Origin: an uncultured Sediminibacterium sp.
GTDB taxonomy: Bacteria; Bacteroidota; Bacteroidia; Chitinophagales; Chitinophagaceae
NCBI RefSeq assembly: GCF_946481145.1
Contig: NZ_CAMLMJ010000015.1
Span: forward strand, 38,291-102,290
Direction: 5' to 3'
DNA: 64,000 bases
Shown here: piece by piece, positions 52,226-60,220 of the stretch
Layout of the letters: each line of letters begins with the position of its first letter
How positions within the stretch are numbered: the stretch's first letter is position 1
Translations under genes and position numbers: made by a program
Notes under the pieces: model-generated
Databases searched by the model: none
Seen by the model: the letters and a program-made list of their open reading frames with translations, nothing else
What the model was told of the DNA's origin: nothing

Positions 52226-52789
52226 TTAGAATACCAATAGGTTCAGGAAGCGGGACAATTCGGACCGGAAAGATTCCAAAGAAGTACCCAATTGATTGCG
52301 GACAGTCTTAGGGGAAAGATGCAGCTTTTCTGCAATCTCCTGTGAGCTAAGACCTTCCACATAATGCAATTTGAATATGTTACGACGTTTCTCAGGCAGG
52401 GTGTCGATCCATTTGGCAAAAAGCCACAGCAGGTCTTTCTGACGGATCTTTTCTTCCGCTTCATAGCTACCACCACCTAATGTTTCAAAAAGTTCAAAAA
52501 AAGCAGGACCGGCTTTTTTCCTGGAAACAATTTTATAGACCTGAAATTTGCAGGCTGTTTGCAAGTACCCTCCGATATTTTCGATTTTCACCTGTCCTCG
52601 CCGCTGCCATAAATCGGCAAAGACATCCTGTACTATATCCTGCGCCTGTTCCTGATTCTTTAGTCGGGCGAAAACAGCATTATATAATTGCTTCCAATAA
52701 CGGCTATAGAGTTCTGTCAATGCTCCTTCTTCATCCTCTTCGAGCAGGGATATAAGCATACGATCGTCATATGATTGAAAGGACTTCAT
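52226..52789 (-). CDS. ECF-family RNA polymerase sigma factor (minus strand)
   Basis: A 187-residue sigma-70 family factor. Region 2 has YSRYWKQLYNAVFARLKNQE and AQDIVQDVFADLW. Region 4 has LPEKRRNIFKLHYVEGLSSQ, then EIAEKLHLSPKTVRNQL. It probably transcribes the SusC/SusD locus when released by the FecR protein encoded 78 bp downstream. It is a Bacteroidota-expansion ECF member by context. Confidence 0.94.
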   Translation of the reverse strand: MKSFQSYDDRMLISLLEEDEEGALTELYSRYWKQLYNAVFARLKNQEQAQDIVQDVFADLWQRRGQVKIENIGGYLQTACKFQVYKIVSRKKAGPAFFELFETLGGGSYEAEEKIRQKDLLWLFAKWIDTLPEKRRNIFKLHYVEGLSSQEIAEKLHLSPKTVRNQLGTSLESFRSELSRFLNLLVF

Positions 52790-52999
52790 TGGGGGAAATA
52801 ATGATAAAAGTACTGGAGACTTATCCAGGATAAAAGTAACAGAAATCTAATAATTACTTAATACACAATACAAAAAGACAATAAAAAAGGAAAAAAAGTT
52901 GCAGGTTGATTTCTGGCAAATTAAAAAAAGTTAGTTGCTGTTTAGGCTAATAGTATGTTTTTGGTACATGTAAACTTAAGTTCTCAACGCCATAGACCA

Positions 53000-53494
53000 A
53001 TGACCAACTGGACCAATATATACAACCTGCATTATGCAAGCATGTATAAACTTGCTTGTCACTACCTGAAAGACAATCAGCTAGCCGAAGACATTGTGCA
53101 AGATGTATTTCTTACACTACTGAGAAAAAATATCTCACCTTCCTTTATGGACCATGCAAGCGCTTACCTGAAAACAGCAGTGTACCATAAATGCATGAGC
53201 TATTTCAGAAAACAGAAACATCGCTTATCCATCGACGAATGGTATGCTAACAATTATTTAGACCGCAATAACACCGAAGAACAACTGCACTTCCGTGAAT
53301 TAACCATACTACACAACCAGGCCATACAAAGCTTACCCCTCCGCGAAAAAGAAGTTTATATTCTCTCTCATATCGCTGGCTATAAAAAAGAAGAACTGGC
53401 TTTGCTGCTTGGGACTTCTGCTAAAACAGTGAAGAAACAGTTACAGGTTTCGAGGAAGAGAGTGAGGGAGAGGTTGGGGAGGATGGTGGCGTAG
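53000..53494 (+). CDS. ECF-family RNA polymerase sigma factor (plus strand)
   Basis: A sigma factor of about 164 residues from the ATG at 53000 (MTNWTNIYNLHYASMYKLAC). Region 2 includes LKDNQLAEDIVQDVFLTLLR and region 4 SLPLREKEVYILSHIAGYKK followed by LLLGTSAKTVKKQL. An upstream in-frame ATG at 52955 gives a 15-residue extension unlike the family. It is divergent from the other ECF gene. No anti-sigma gene follows on its strand, so its control is unknown. The stop codon runs straight into a heptad tract. Confidence 0.88.
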   Translation: MTNWTNIYNLHYASMYKLACHYLKDNQLAEDIVQDVFLTLLRKNISPSFMDHASAYLKTAVYHKCMSYFRKQKHRLSIDEWYANNYLDRNNTEEQLHFRELTILHNQAIQSLPLREKEVYILSHIAGYKKEELALLLGTSAKTVKKQLQVSRKRVRERLGRMVA

Positions 53495-53499
53495 GGGTT

Positions 53500-53890
53500 G
53501 GGGGTTAGGAGTTAGGTGTTAGGTGTTAGGTGTTAGCCATTAGCATTTAGCTTTTAATGGAATAAAGGAAGGCATCTGCGAATTAGATAATTTAAGATGG
53601 GCTGGCTTAATAAATATTTGATTGTTGTTAAATCACTACCTGTTATTAATAGAACACGGATTTTCATGATTATCATGATTTTTCATGATAGATCTTGAAA
53701 ATCATGATAATCTGTGTTCCATCATACGCGACACCTACAGATCGCATTCAAATTTTCCCGGACTATATTGAACAACTATACACTATGATCTATATGATCA
53801 TTTTAAGCCCCATCTCGCTCCAGGCGAGACTAACACCTAACACCTAATCCCTTGATTCACATTAAGAGCTAAAGGCTAACAGCTATATCA
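53500..53890. repeat. Heptad island (TAGGTGT word) with core and palindrome
   Basis: Left arm 53507-53552 is GTTAGGAGTTAGGTGTTAGG then TGTTAGCCATTAGCATTTAGC. The shared core is TTTAATGGAATAAAGG and GCGAATTAGATAATTTAAG. The palindrome is 53652-53720 (GAACACGGATTTTCATGATT). Right arm 53828-53885 is GACTAACACCTAACACCTAA then AGCTAAAGGCTAACAGC. A TCTCGC/GCGAGA hairpin sits at about 53814-53830. Nothing else is seen between 53495 and 53929. Confidence 0.8.
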
Positions 53891-53929
53891 AATATAGACC
53901 ACGATTCATAGGCCATTAGCTATAAACAA

Positions 53930-54694
53930 TCAAGAGAGAAAAACAGTACGCATTAGTTCTATCAGTTCAATTGGTTTAACCGGCAATTTCATGGATCGTA
54001 AAGATTGTTCTACTATCTCCTGCTCTTCCTCCATCATAGATAAGAAATTTTCAAAGTCAGAACGCATTATAGCTGGTATTGCTAACCTCACTGCAGGATC
54101 AAGAATAGCAAGTAATCGAAGTACATCCTTTTTATGCTTATATATCTTATCGTCCTGTATATCCACACCTTTTTCTTTCAGTTCCAGATTTCCGAAGAAT
54201 GCCCGGATTTTCAGACATACCAGACAAGGGATACTGGCTATTCGAAGTCCATCTATCAGTTCACTATGTTGCATGGTTAACTGGTAATAATCATCATTGA
54301 GCAGGATGGCTGACAGACTGGAAACCTCTTCTCCGGTAGGTATATCTGTAATATGGATATCTGCCGGCGGTGTACCCAATATTTCCGGGTAACGGGAAAA
54401 AAGTTCCAGCATATAAGGATACCCTTTTGCATTTGGTTTATTAAACCTGTAAAAAGATTTCTTACCATCTACCTCTGCGATTGTATATTCTCCATCGCGT
54501 ATGAATGCATAAAACTGTTGTACAAATTTGTCATTCAATGCTTCAACAATAAGTATAATATCCAGATCCTTTGTACCCCGGAATGGAACTGCCCGCTGCG
54601 TAAATTGTCGCTCACAGGCTGTACCGCCAATTAAAACATACTGATCTGTATAATCTGCAAAATGTGCCGTAAATACATCTAGTCCTTCTACCAT
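53930..54694 (-). CDS. AbiEii-like nucleotidyltransferase toxin
   Basis: A 254-residue protein with a nucleotidyltransferase core. LIGGTACERQF (21-31) gives the glycine motif and FRGTKDLDIIL (39-49) the metal-binding acidic pair, Asp43 and Asp45. A later LVCLKIRAFFGN with KKDVLRLLAIL fits the lysine/aspartate motifs of AbiEii toxins. These act on tRNA or nucleotides in type IV toxin-antitoxin systems. The gene overlaps the upstream regulator-like gene by 7 bp, as expected for a TA pair. It could instead be a non-toxic relative. Confidence 0.7.
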   Translation of the reverse strand: MVEGLDVFTAHFADYTDQYVLIGGTACERQFTQRAVPFRGTKDLDIILIVEALNDKFVQQFYAFIRDGEYTIAEVDGKKSFYRFNKPNAKGYPYMLELFSRYPEILGTPPADIHITDIPTGEEVSSLSAILLNDDYYQLTMQHSELIDGLRIASIPCLVCLKIRAFFGNLELKEKGVDIQDDKIYKHKKDVLRLLAILDPAVRLAIPAIMRSDFENFLSMMEEEQEIVEQSLRSMKLPVKPIELIELMRTVFLS

Positions 54695-55683
54695 TCCATT
54701 TCATTTATTAGTTCCTGTAATGCCGCTTCTGTTCTTTCATCTTCCACCTGATCACGCATAGACAAATAAAGTGAAAGCCTATCTACCACCCCGCCGACAG
54801 GATTACCCGTAAAATCAGGATCATAATCCCAAACTTGTAATTGATATTCACCATATTGTTGCTGCTCATCATGAAGACCAGGATTTCTTTTTTTTAAAGA
54901 TGGAAGAAAATGTTTCCCGATCGCATAACATAGACCTGATCCTTTTGAAAGCATGCTATAATGTGAGAGAGCAGTTATTCCTGCCATTTTTATACCAGTT
55001 GCTCCTTTTAGTGGTTGTTCACTACGCCAGATAGATTTTATAGGTGATGAGAGTAATGGCAATGCCTGCTCCCACAGTTTTTTTCCCTTTGTTATAAAAT
55101 GAACCAGGTTAGGGCGTCCTTCTTCAATAACTGCCAAACCTGCAGCAGACAATTCTCTTATGCTTCTGCTAATGGTCATAAGGGAACAACCCATCGCATT
55201 TGCCATCTGTTGGTATTCAAATGGTTCATATTTGCGTGTATTAAGCTGATGCAGGAGAATGGCTTGCGATGACATACTTAACTTTTCTCCCAAACGAAGA
55301 GATAAATTACTGCGCCGGCTTACATCATTCAGGTGCAATAAAAGTTCAGGCACATAAAGTTGCTTATCGGGTTCTATAAATGCAACATGTTGTTCAATCA
55401 ATCTGCTTCGGTTCCAGCTCTCCAGTTCCGGAAAAATATACACTATCGGATAGGGAATAATTCTAGCAATTTCTGCGGCCTGTTTTTTAAGTTTTACCGG
55501 AGACAGTTCGGTTCCCTCCTTTATTGCTACAAAAAGAACCTTGTTATTCAACAGGTTTGCCGACCAGAATTCGAATGCTCCCCTTATATAAAGGGGCAAT
55601 TTCGCCAGTCGCGACTGCTCCAGCCTACGCATGGATACATCCAGCCCAAAGCCTTTGTTCAGATAATTCCGGATCTCATTCAT
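54688..55683 (-). CDS. Winged-helix AbiEi-like antitoxin/regulator
   Basis: A 331-residue protein. Residues about 135-205 form a winged helix (FEYQQMANAMGCSLMTISRS, IRELSAAGLAVIEEGRPNLV). The N-terminal 130 residues are a separate alpha/beta domain with an endonuclease-like or nucleotide-binding look (LFVAIKEGTELSPVKLKKQA, YPIVYIFPELESWNRSRLIE), and the C terminus is unassigned (GLCYAIGKHFLPSLKKRN). It differs from classic AbiEi, where the winged helix is N-terminal. It probably represses its own operon by binding the 22-bp inverted repeat just upstream. Confidence 0.65.
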   Translation of the reverse strand: MNEIRNYLNKGFGLDVSMRRLEQSRLAKLPLYIRGAFEFWSANLLNNKVLFVAIKEGTELSPVKLKKQAAEIARIIPYPIVYIFPELESWNRSRLIEQHVAFIEPDKQLYVPELLLHLNDVSRRSNLSLRLGEKLSMSSQAILLHQLNTRKYEPFEYQQMANAMGCSLMTISRSIRELSAAGLAVIEEGRPNLVHFITKGKKLWEQALPLLSSPIKSIWRSEQPLKGATGIKMAGITALSHYSMLSKGSGLCYAIGKHFLPSLKKRNPGLHDEQQQYGEYQLQVWDYDPDFTGNPVGGVVDRLSLYLSMRDQVEDERTEAALQELINEMEW

Positions 55684-55693
55684 AGCGTAAAGA

Positions 55694-55746
55694 TAACATC
55701 ATTTTGCATTATAACAAGATTAATGTTATAATGCAAAATGATGTTA
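55694..55746. promoter_or_regulatory. Perfect 22-bp inverted repeat, candidate AbiE operator
   Basis: The left arm 55694-55715 (TAACATCATTTTGCATTATA plus AC) and right arm 55725-55746 are exact reverse complements with a 9-bp spacer AAGATTAAT. It starts 10 bp before the regulator ATG. The position and perfect symmetry fit an autoregulatory operator; the transcript would also fold as a long hairpin. Confidence 0.75.
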
Positions 55747-55814
55747 AGATTGTACCTGTCTGATTATCAGCGAATTCAGGAGTTGTAAACAGATTGAGGA
55801 ATACTGATGTATTT

Positions 55815-56164
55815 TAGGTGTCAGTTAGGGGTTAGCTATTAGCCATTAGCATTTAGCTGTTAGTCTCACCTGGGGCGAGATGGTCGTTATTGTATGTTTA
55901 CTGCTTTTAATGGAATAAATGAGGGGGAACTGCGAATTAGATAATTTAAGATGGGCTGGCTTAATAAATATTTGATTGTTGTTAAATCACTACCTGTTAT
56001 TAATAGAACACAGATTATCATGATTGTCATGATTTTTCATGTTGGATCTTGGTGATCTGTGTTCAACTTATATTTCAAAATATAATCCCTGCACCGGATT
56101 TAAATCCGGTACAGGGATTATTATGATCTTGATGGATCATGAAGATCATGAAAATCTGTGTTCC
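55815..56164. repeat. Heptad/core/palindrome island with inserted 40-bp palindrome
   Basis: Heptads GTTAGCTATTAGCCATTAGC (about 55829-55850) are followed by the shared core (CTTTTAATGGAATAAATGAG, GCGAATTAGATAATTTAAG). A diverged ATCATGAT palindrome lies at 56006-56064. A separate 40-bp palindrome (56082-56121, centre GGATTTAAATCC, one mismatched pair) and a half element (56122-56164, ending GATCATGAAAATCTGTGTTC) complete the island, which stops 1 bp before the ATP-grasp gene stop. Confidence 0.8.
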
Positions 56165-56165
56165 A

Positions 56166-57365
56166 TTATTCTTCAAAATAAACAAGACTTCCACCCACCC
56201 ATTCTTTATCCTTATTATATCGCACACCAATCATTTTTCCTTTGCTTAGTCGTGCAAGGTTATTAGTGGCAATGGGTCTGGCATCACCTTCTTTCCAGAA
56301 ATAAAAAATACGTATCTCCGCTTTAGCAGGATCATCGGGGGTTTGAATGATATCGGCATATTTTACTTTACGCTGCAGTATCCAGTTCTCCGGGTCTTTT
56401 ACTTTTTCGATATCCTCTTTTGTAACATCGATGATTACTCCTTGTCCGGCGAAAGAAAACAATGGTTTTAAAACATATTGATCCAGATCGGCAGGTATTT
56501 CTTGTAATTCGCTCAGAAACCATGTTTTAGGCACATAAGGATGATCTATAAAAGGCAATGTGTATTTACTGATACGGTAAAACCAGTTGGGGTGTGGCAC
56601 CCATTCTACATCCAGTTCTTCCAACAATAATTTTCCTTTTTCCTGTATTGCTGCTGATTGTTGTTGCAAATCATCGAAGATGATGCGGTTATAGATGCGT
56701 TTTACTTGTATTTTTTTTCCTGATGCATCCAGGTAGAATAACTGTTTGCCTTCTTGGATTAATTCGGTTAAGCAAACAACCGGAATACCAGTGTACATAC
56801 TGGTACAATAAAAATCGATTTTGGTTTTTTGCTGATGAGGTAGGATTTCCAGCAGAATTACGTTTTCAGCTTCATGCGTTCCTAAAAGAATTTCTCTTAA
56901 AAGTTTTGTATAACTGTCTTTTGTAAAGCCGCTGAGGTAGGTACTGTATCCATCCGGAACAGGAAAGTGTCTGCGGGTAACTTCATCCTGCCAAACCTGG
57001 TATCCAAACAATGTTGGGAAACCCTGCATTTCAATAAGCTGTGGTTCATATTCCCCTTTTTCATTTTCACAGATACCAAAATCGAAAGCAATAAAATGGG
57101 TATGTGCATTTTCATTAGGTACGCGCACATTCTCCGGTATGGCATGAGAAGTGAGTGTGTTGAAGTTGAATTGCGTAATTACATCCACAATACTTTCACA
57201 GGCAGCCAGTATTTTTTCTTTAAATGCCTTATCGATGAATACAGGTGTTTCTGCCACCCTGAATTCAATTGCTCCCGGAAAAAGACTGTTCAGGTCATTT
57301 AAATAATCCTGGTATTTTTCAACACTGAATTGTTCATTAAACGCTTTTCTAATCGCTGGTACCAT
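56166..57365 (-). CDS. ATP-grasp-like ligase, probably circularly permuted
   Basis: A 399-residue cytoplasmic protein with no close named family that I recognise. The pattern FDFGICENEKGEYEP then QLIEMQGFPTLFGYQVW at about 105-140 looks like the metal-binding end of an ATP-grasp fold. The ATP lysine region YVLKPLFSFAGQGVIIDV lies later, at about 295-312. That order suggests a circular permutation. The end has EIRIFYFWKEGDARPIATNN and GVRYNKDKEWVGGS. The substrate is unknown. The class I amidotransferase gene is 720 bp upstream across a repeat island, so the two may or may not work together. Confidence 0.6.
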   Translation of the reverse strand: MVPAIRKAFNEQFSVEKYQDYLNDLNSLFPGAIEFRVAETPVFIDKAFKEKILAACESIVDVITQFNFNTLTSHAIPENVRVPNENAHTHFIAFDFGICENEKGEYEPQLIEMQGFPTLFGYQVWQDEVTRRHFPVPDGYSTYLSGFTKDSYTKLLREILLGTHEAENVILLEILPHQQKTKIDFYCTSMYTGIPVVCLTELIQEGKQLFYLDASGKKIQVKRIYNRIIFDDLQQQSAAIQEKGKLLLEELDVEWVPHPNWFYRISKYTLPFIDHPYVPKTWFLSELQEIPADLDQYVLKPLFSFAGQGVIIDVTKEDIEKVKDPENWILQRKVKYADIIQTPDDPAKAEIRIFYFWKEGDARPIATNNLARLSKGKMIGVRYNKDKEWVGGSLVYFEE

Positions 57366-57426
57366 ATATACATCATGTTAGGTCTTTGAAAATATAAAAA
57401 CCTTTTGATACGGAGAAGGTAATTAT

Positions 57427-58088
57427 GAGGGGGGGGTGCTGGGTGCTGGGTGCTAGGTGCTAGGTATTAGGTGTTAGGTGTTAGGTTTTACGGTCTGGTA
57501 AAGAAGATTTTTAAGTGTTTAAATTTTAGTAGTTCCTTCGTCGCAATTTCCGGCTTATGGCCGGAATGCTCCTCAGGATGACAAATGCAAGTTGGGAGAA
57601 CTTGCATTTGTCATCCTGAGGAGCATTCCGATCTACGATCGGAAATTGCGACGAAGGAACTATATGTTACACCCGGAAGTATTCTACTAAAAATAGGATG
57701 ATATCCATTAGAGTTTAGTTGCTAACGGCTAATAGGTGTTAGGCTTTACGGTCTGGTAAAGAAGATTTTTAAGTGCTTAAATTTTAGTAGGTCCTTCGTC
57801 GCAATTTCCGGCTTATGGCCGGAATGCTCCTCAGGATGACGATCAAAGCAGATAATAAAGCTGTTGTGATTGGCAAAGCCAATCACAACAGCAAGTTCTC
57901 CCAACTTGCATTTGTCATCCTGAGGAGCATTCCGATCTACGATCGGAAATTGCGACGAAGGAACTATAAGTTACACCCGGATGTATTCTACTAAAAATAG
58001 GATGGTATCCATTAGAGTTTAGAAACTAACGGCTAACCCCTAACACCTAACACCTAATACCTAATACCTAACACCCAGCACCCAGCAC
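57427..58088. repeat. Nested inverted-repeat island between two genes
   Basis: Outer arms step in 7 bp: 57431-57487 (GGTGCTGGGTGCTGGGTGCT, AGGTGCTAGGTATTAGGTGT) and 58030-58088 (CTAACCCCTAACACCTAACA, CCTAATACCTAATACC). Inside are two tandem units that share TTACGGTCTGGTAAAGAAGA and TACACCCGGA. Each unit contains a long hairpin (57532-57660 and 57791-57964) with CCTTCGTCGCAATTTCCG ends and GTCATCCTGAGGAGCATTCC stems. The second also has a perfect 15-bp stem, GCTGTTGTGATTGGC with GCCAATCACAACAGC. No gene is present in 57366-58088. Confidence 0.85.
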
Positions 58089-58928
58089 CTAGCCCCCCAC
58101 AGCCAGCATCAAAAAATTAGGCAACACCGTCTGATAAGTATACCGGATTTTCCCTGGGTCCTGGAGTTGGTCGACCATGCTTTGCCATTTGGCTTCTCCA
58201 TGGTTTTCTATGACGGTTTGTTTTTTATCGTCGCGCGTGAGGTACATGTGCATGCCTGTTGCATCTGCTTCGGGGTGAAATTGTGTTCCGATGAAGTGAT
58301 CGTTGAAGCGTATGGCCATTACGGCTCTTTCATAGGGCACATGTGGTCTGTTTTTTTCGATGGCAAGTATACTTGCCCCCATTTGATGCAGCTTATGAAT
58401 ATCGGGTTCTATTACCTGGTAATCGCGACTATCAACGGTATAAAAAGGATCTTTTAATCCATCAAATACTGGCTCGGTATTTCCTGCATCCAGCATATGA
58501 ACGGGGAAAACACCAAATGCGGTAGATTTTCTTTTACAAACATTGCCAATTTTGTAATGCCTGCATACTAATTGAAAACTGTGGCAAATAAAGAATACAT
58601 GCTTTTTATCTGCGTCTTGAGCGCTATGATTCCAGGATTCAATATTATTCAACCATGTAAAGTAAGCCGCTTCCCATTCCGTACCTTCTGTTTCAAGCGG
58701 CGAGCCGGGTCCACCGCTGGAAATATATACATCAAATGAAAGATCTGGCACAGCCAGTACTTGCCTCACATCAAATGTTTCATAATACAATTCAATCCCC
58801 CTCTCCTCGCACCATTGGTGCACAATTTCACTGATACAACGCATACCCTGGTTGGCATGACCCTCATAGAGATCAAGTACAGCGATGCGGATATTTTTAG
58901 GGTTAAGATGCATTTGGGGGGCAAACAT
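58089..58928 (-). CDS. Class I glutamine amidotransferase
   Basis: A 279-residue single-domain amidotransferase. ISSGGPGSP (69-77), the nucleophile Cys115 in FFICHSFQLVC, and the His/Glu pair in GTQFHPEADATG give a complete catalytic triad. It resembles the GuaA-type glutaminase, but no synthetase domain is attached. It should release ammonia from glutamine for another enzyme; the ATP-grasp-like protein downstream is a candidate. Two ATG starts are possible (58928 and 58913). The TAG stop lies in the last heptad of the neighbouring repeat. Confidence 0.88.
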   Translation of the reverse strand: MFAPQMHLNPKNIRIAVLDLYEGHANQGMRCISEIVHQWCEERGIELYYETFDVRQVLAVPDLSFDVYISSGGPGSPLETEGTEWEAAYFTWLNNIESWNHSAQDADKKHVFFICHSFQLVCRHYKIGNVCKRKSTAFGVFPVHMLDAGNTEPVFDGLKDPFYTVDSRDYQVIEPDIHKLHQMGASILAIEKNRPHVPYERAVMAIRFNDHFIGTQFHPEADATGMHMYLTRDDKKQTVIENHGEAKWQSMVDQLQDPGKIRYTYQTVLPNFLMLAVGG

Positions 58929-58942
58929 AAGAATCTTTGGAT

Positions 58943-59048
58943 AATGTCAGATGTCAGATGGCAGATGGCAGATTTGTTTTATTCTGGGCGTGTTAAAATT
59001 CTCTAACATTCCAAATTTCAAATCTGCCATCTGACATCTGACATCTGC
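58943..59048. repeat. Heptad hairpin (GTCAGAT/GGCAGAT word)
   Basis: Left arm 58945-58974 is TGTCAGATGTCAGATGGCAG then ATGGCAGATTT. Right arm 59018-59048 is CAAATCTGCCATCTGACATC then TGACATCTGC. The arms pair closely. It fills the short gap between the M42 peptidase stop and the amidotransferase start. Confidence 0.85.
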
Positions 59049-59055
59049 TATCCCC

Positions 59056-60177
59056 TCAGAGGTAGCTGAGATTCGTTTTCGGTGTCAAAGCCAGTAAACT
59101 CTGGTACATCAATTTTATCGTTTCTTCTATATCAGATTTATGCAGCATTTCTACGGTGGTGTGCATATATCTCAATGGTATAGAAATGAGTACCGATGGA
59201 CATCCATCATTTGCATAGGCAAAGCTGTCGGTGTCGGTGCCGGTGCTTCTGCTGAGGGTTCTGAACTGTACTGGTATTTTATTTTTCTCTGCAACATCTT
59301 CTACCAGTTTCAGGAGTTTATTGTGAATGGCGGGCGCATAAGCTAACGATGGACCTTTACCACATTGAATATCTCCTTCAATGATTTTGCTGATCATGGG
59401 TGTGCTGGTATCGTGGGTAACATCGGTGATGAAAGCTACATCGGGTTTAATACGGCGGGCAATCATTTCAGCACCTCTTAAACCAATTTCTTCCTGCACG
59501 GCATTCACAACATATAATGCAAAAGGCAACTGCTTTTTATTTTCTTTGATCAGTCTGGCTACTTCAGCAATCATAAAACCACCAATGCGGTTATCGAATG
59601 CACGACCGATATAGAAATCATTGGCCAGTTCATCAAAGCCTTCCTGGTAAGTAACTACTGCGCCGATATGAATGCCTAAAGCTTCCACTTCTTTCCTACT
59701 TCTTGCGCCGCAATCCAGACAAAGATTATCTACTTTAGGTTGAGGCTCTTTTGCTTCAGGATTACTTAAACGGGTATGAATAGCGGGCCATCCGAATACG
59801 GCTTTTACAGGACCTTTTTTTCCATGAATCCAAACACGCATGGCTGGTGCAATCTGGTGATCTACGCCACCATTTCTTTTCAGGTAGATAAGTCCTTGTT
59901 CGTTGATATAATTTACAAACCAGCTAATTTCATCTGCATGTGCCTCTATCACTACTTTGAAGGGGGCAGTTGGGTTAATTACGCCAACAGCAGTACCATA
60001 AGGATCAGAGAAAAAACTGTCGGTATATGGTTTAATATATTCCATCCACACTTTCTGTCCACCGCTTTCAAAACCAACGGGAGAAGGTGTATTGATATAA
60101 TTTTTTAAGAAACTGAGCGATTTTTCGGTAAGGATTGATTTCGATTTCGCCTTGGTTGTGCTCTTTGACTTGGCCAT
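59056..60177 (-). CDS. M42-family metallo-aminopeptidase
   Basis: A 373-residue cytoplasmic enzyme of the M42 (glutamyl/deblocking aminopeptidase) family. It starts at the ATG at 60177 after rejecting a GTG at 60252 that would overlap the upstream gene. Features: LSFLKNYINTPSPVGFESGG, the metal His in VVIEAHADEISW, the RAFDNRIGGFMIAEV motif with Asp, and VNAVQEEIGLRGAEM with the catalytic Glu pair. Then AFITDVTHDTSTP and YMHTTVEMLHKSDIE complete the metal site. The N terminus is unusually rich in Lys/Ser/Thr. It probably trims N-terminal acidic or hydrophobic residues from peptides. Confidence 0.93.
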   Translation of the reverse strand: MAKSKSTTKAKSKSILTEKSLSFLKNYINTPSPVGFESGGQKVWMEYIKPYTDSFFSDPYGTAVGVINPTAPFKVVIEAHADEISWFVNYINEQGLIYLKRNGGVDHQIAPAMRVWIHGKKGPVKAVFGWPAIHTRLSNPEAKEPQPKVDNLCLDCGARSRKEVEALGIHIGAVVTYQEGFDELANDFYIGRAFDNRIGGFMIAEVARLIKENKKQLPFALYVVNAVQEEIGLRGAEMIARRIKPDVAFITDVTHDTSTPMISKIIEGDIQCGKGPSLAYAPAIHNKLLKLVEDVAEKNKIPVQFRTLSRSTGTDTDSFAYANDGCPSVLISIPLRYMHTTVEMLHKSDIEETIKLMYQSLLALTPKTNLSYL

Positions 60178-60220
60178 ACTATCTTTTTTTAGAATGAGTA
60201 GAAAGGGTTTATCCGTCTGT

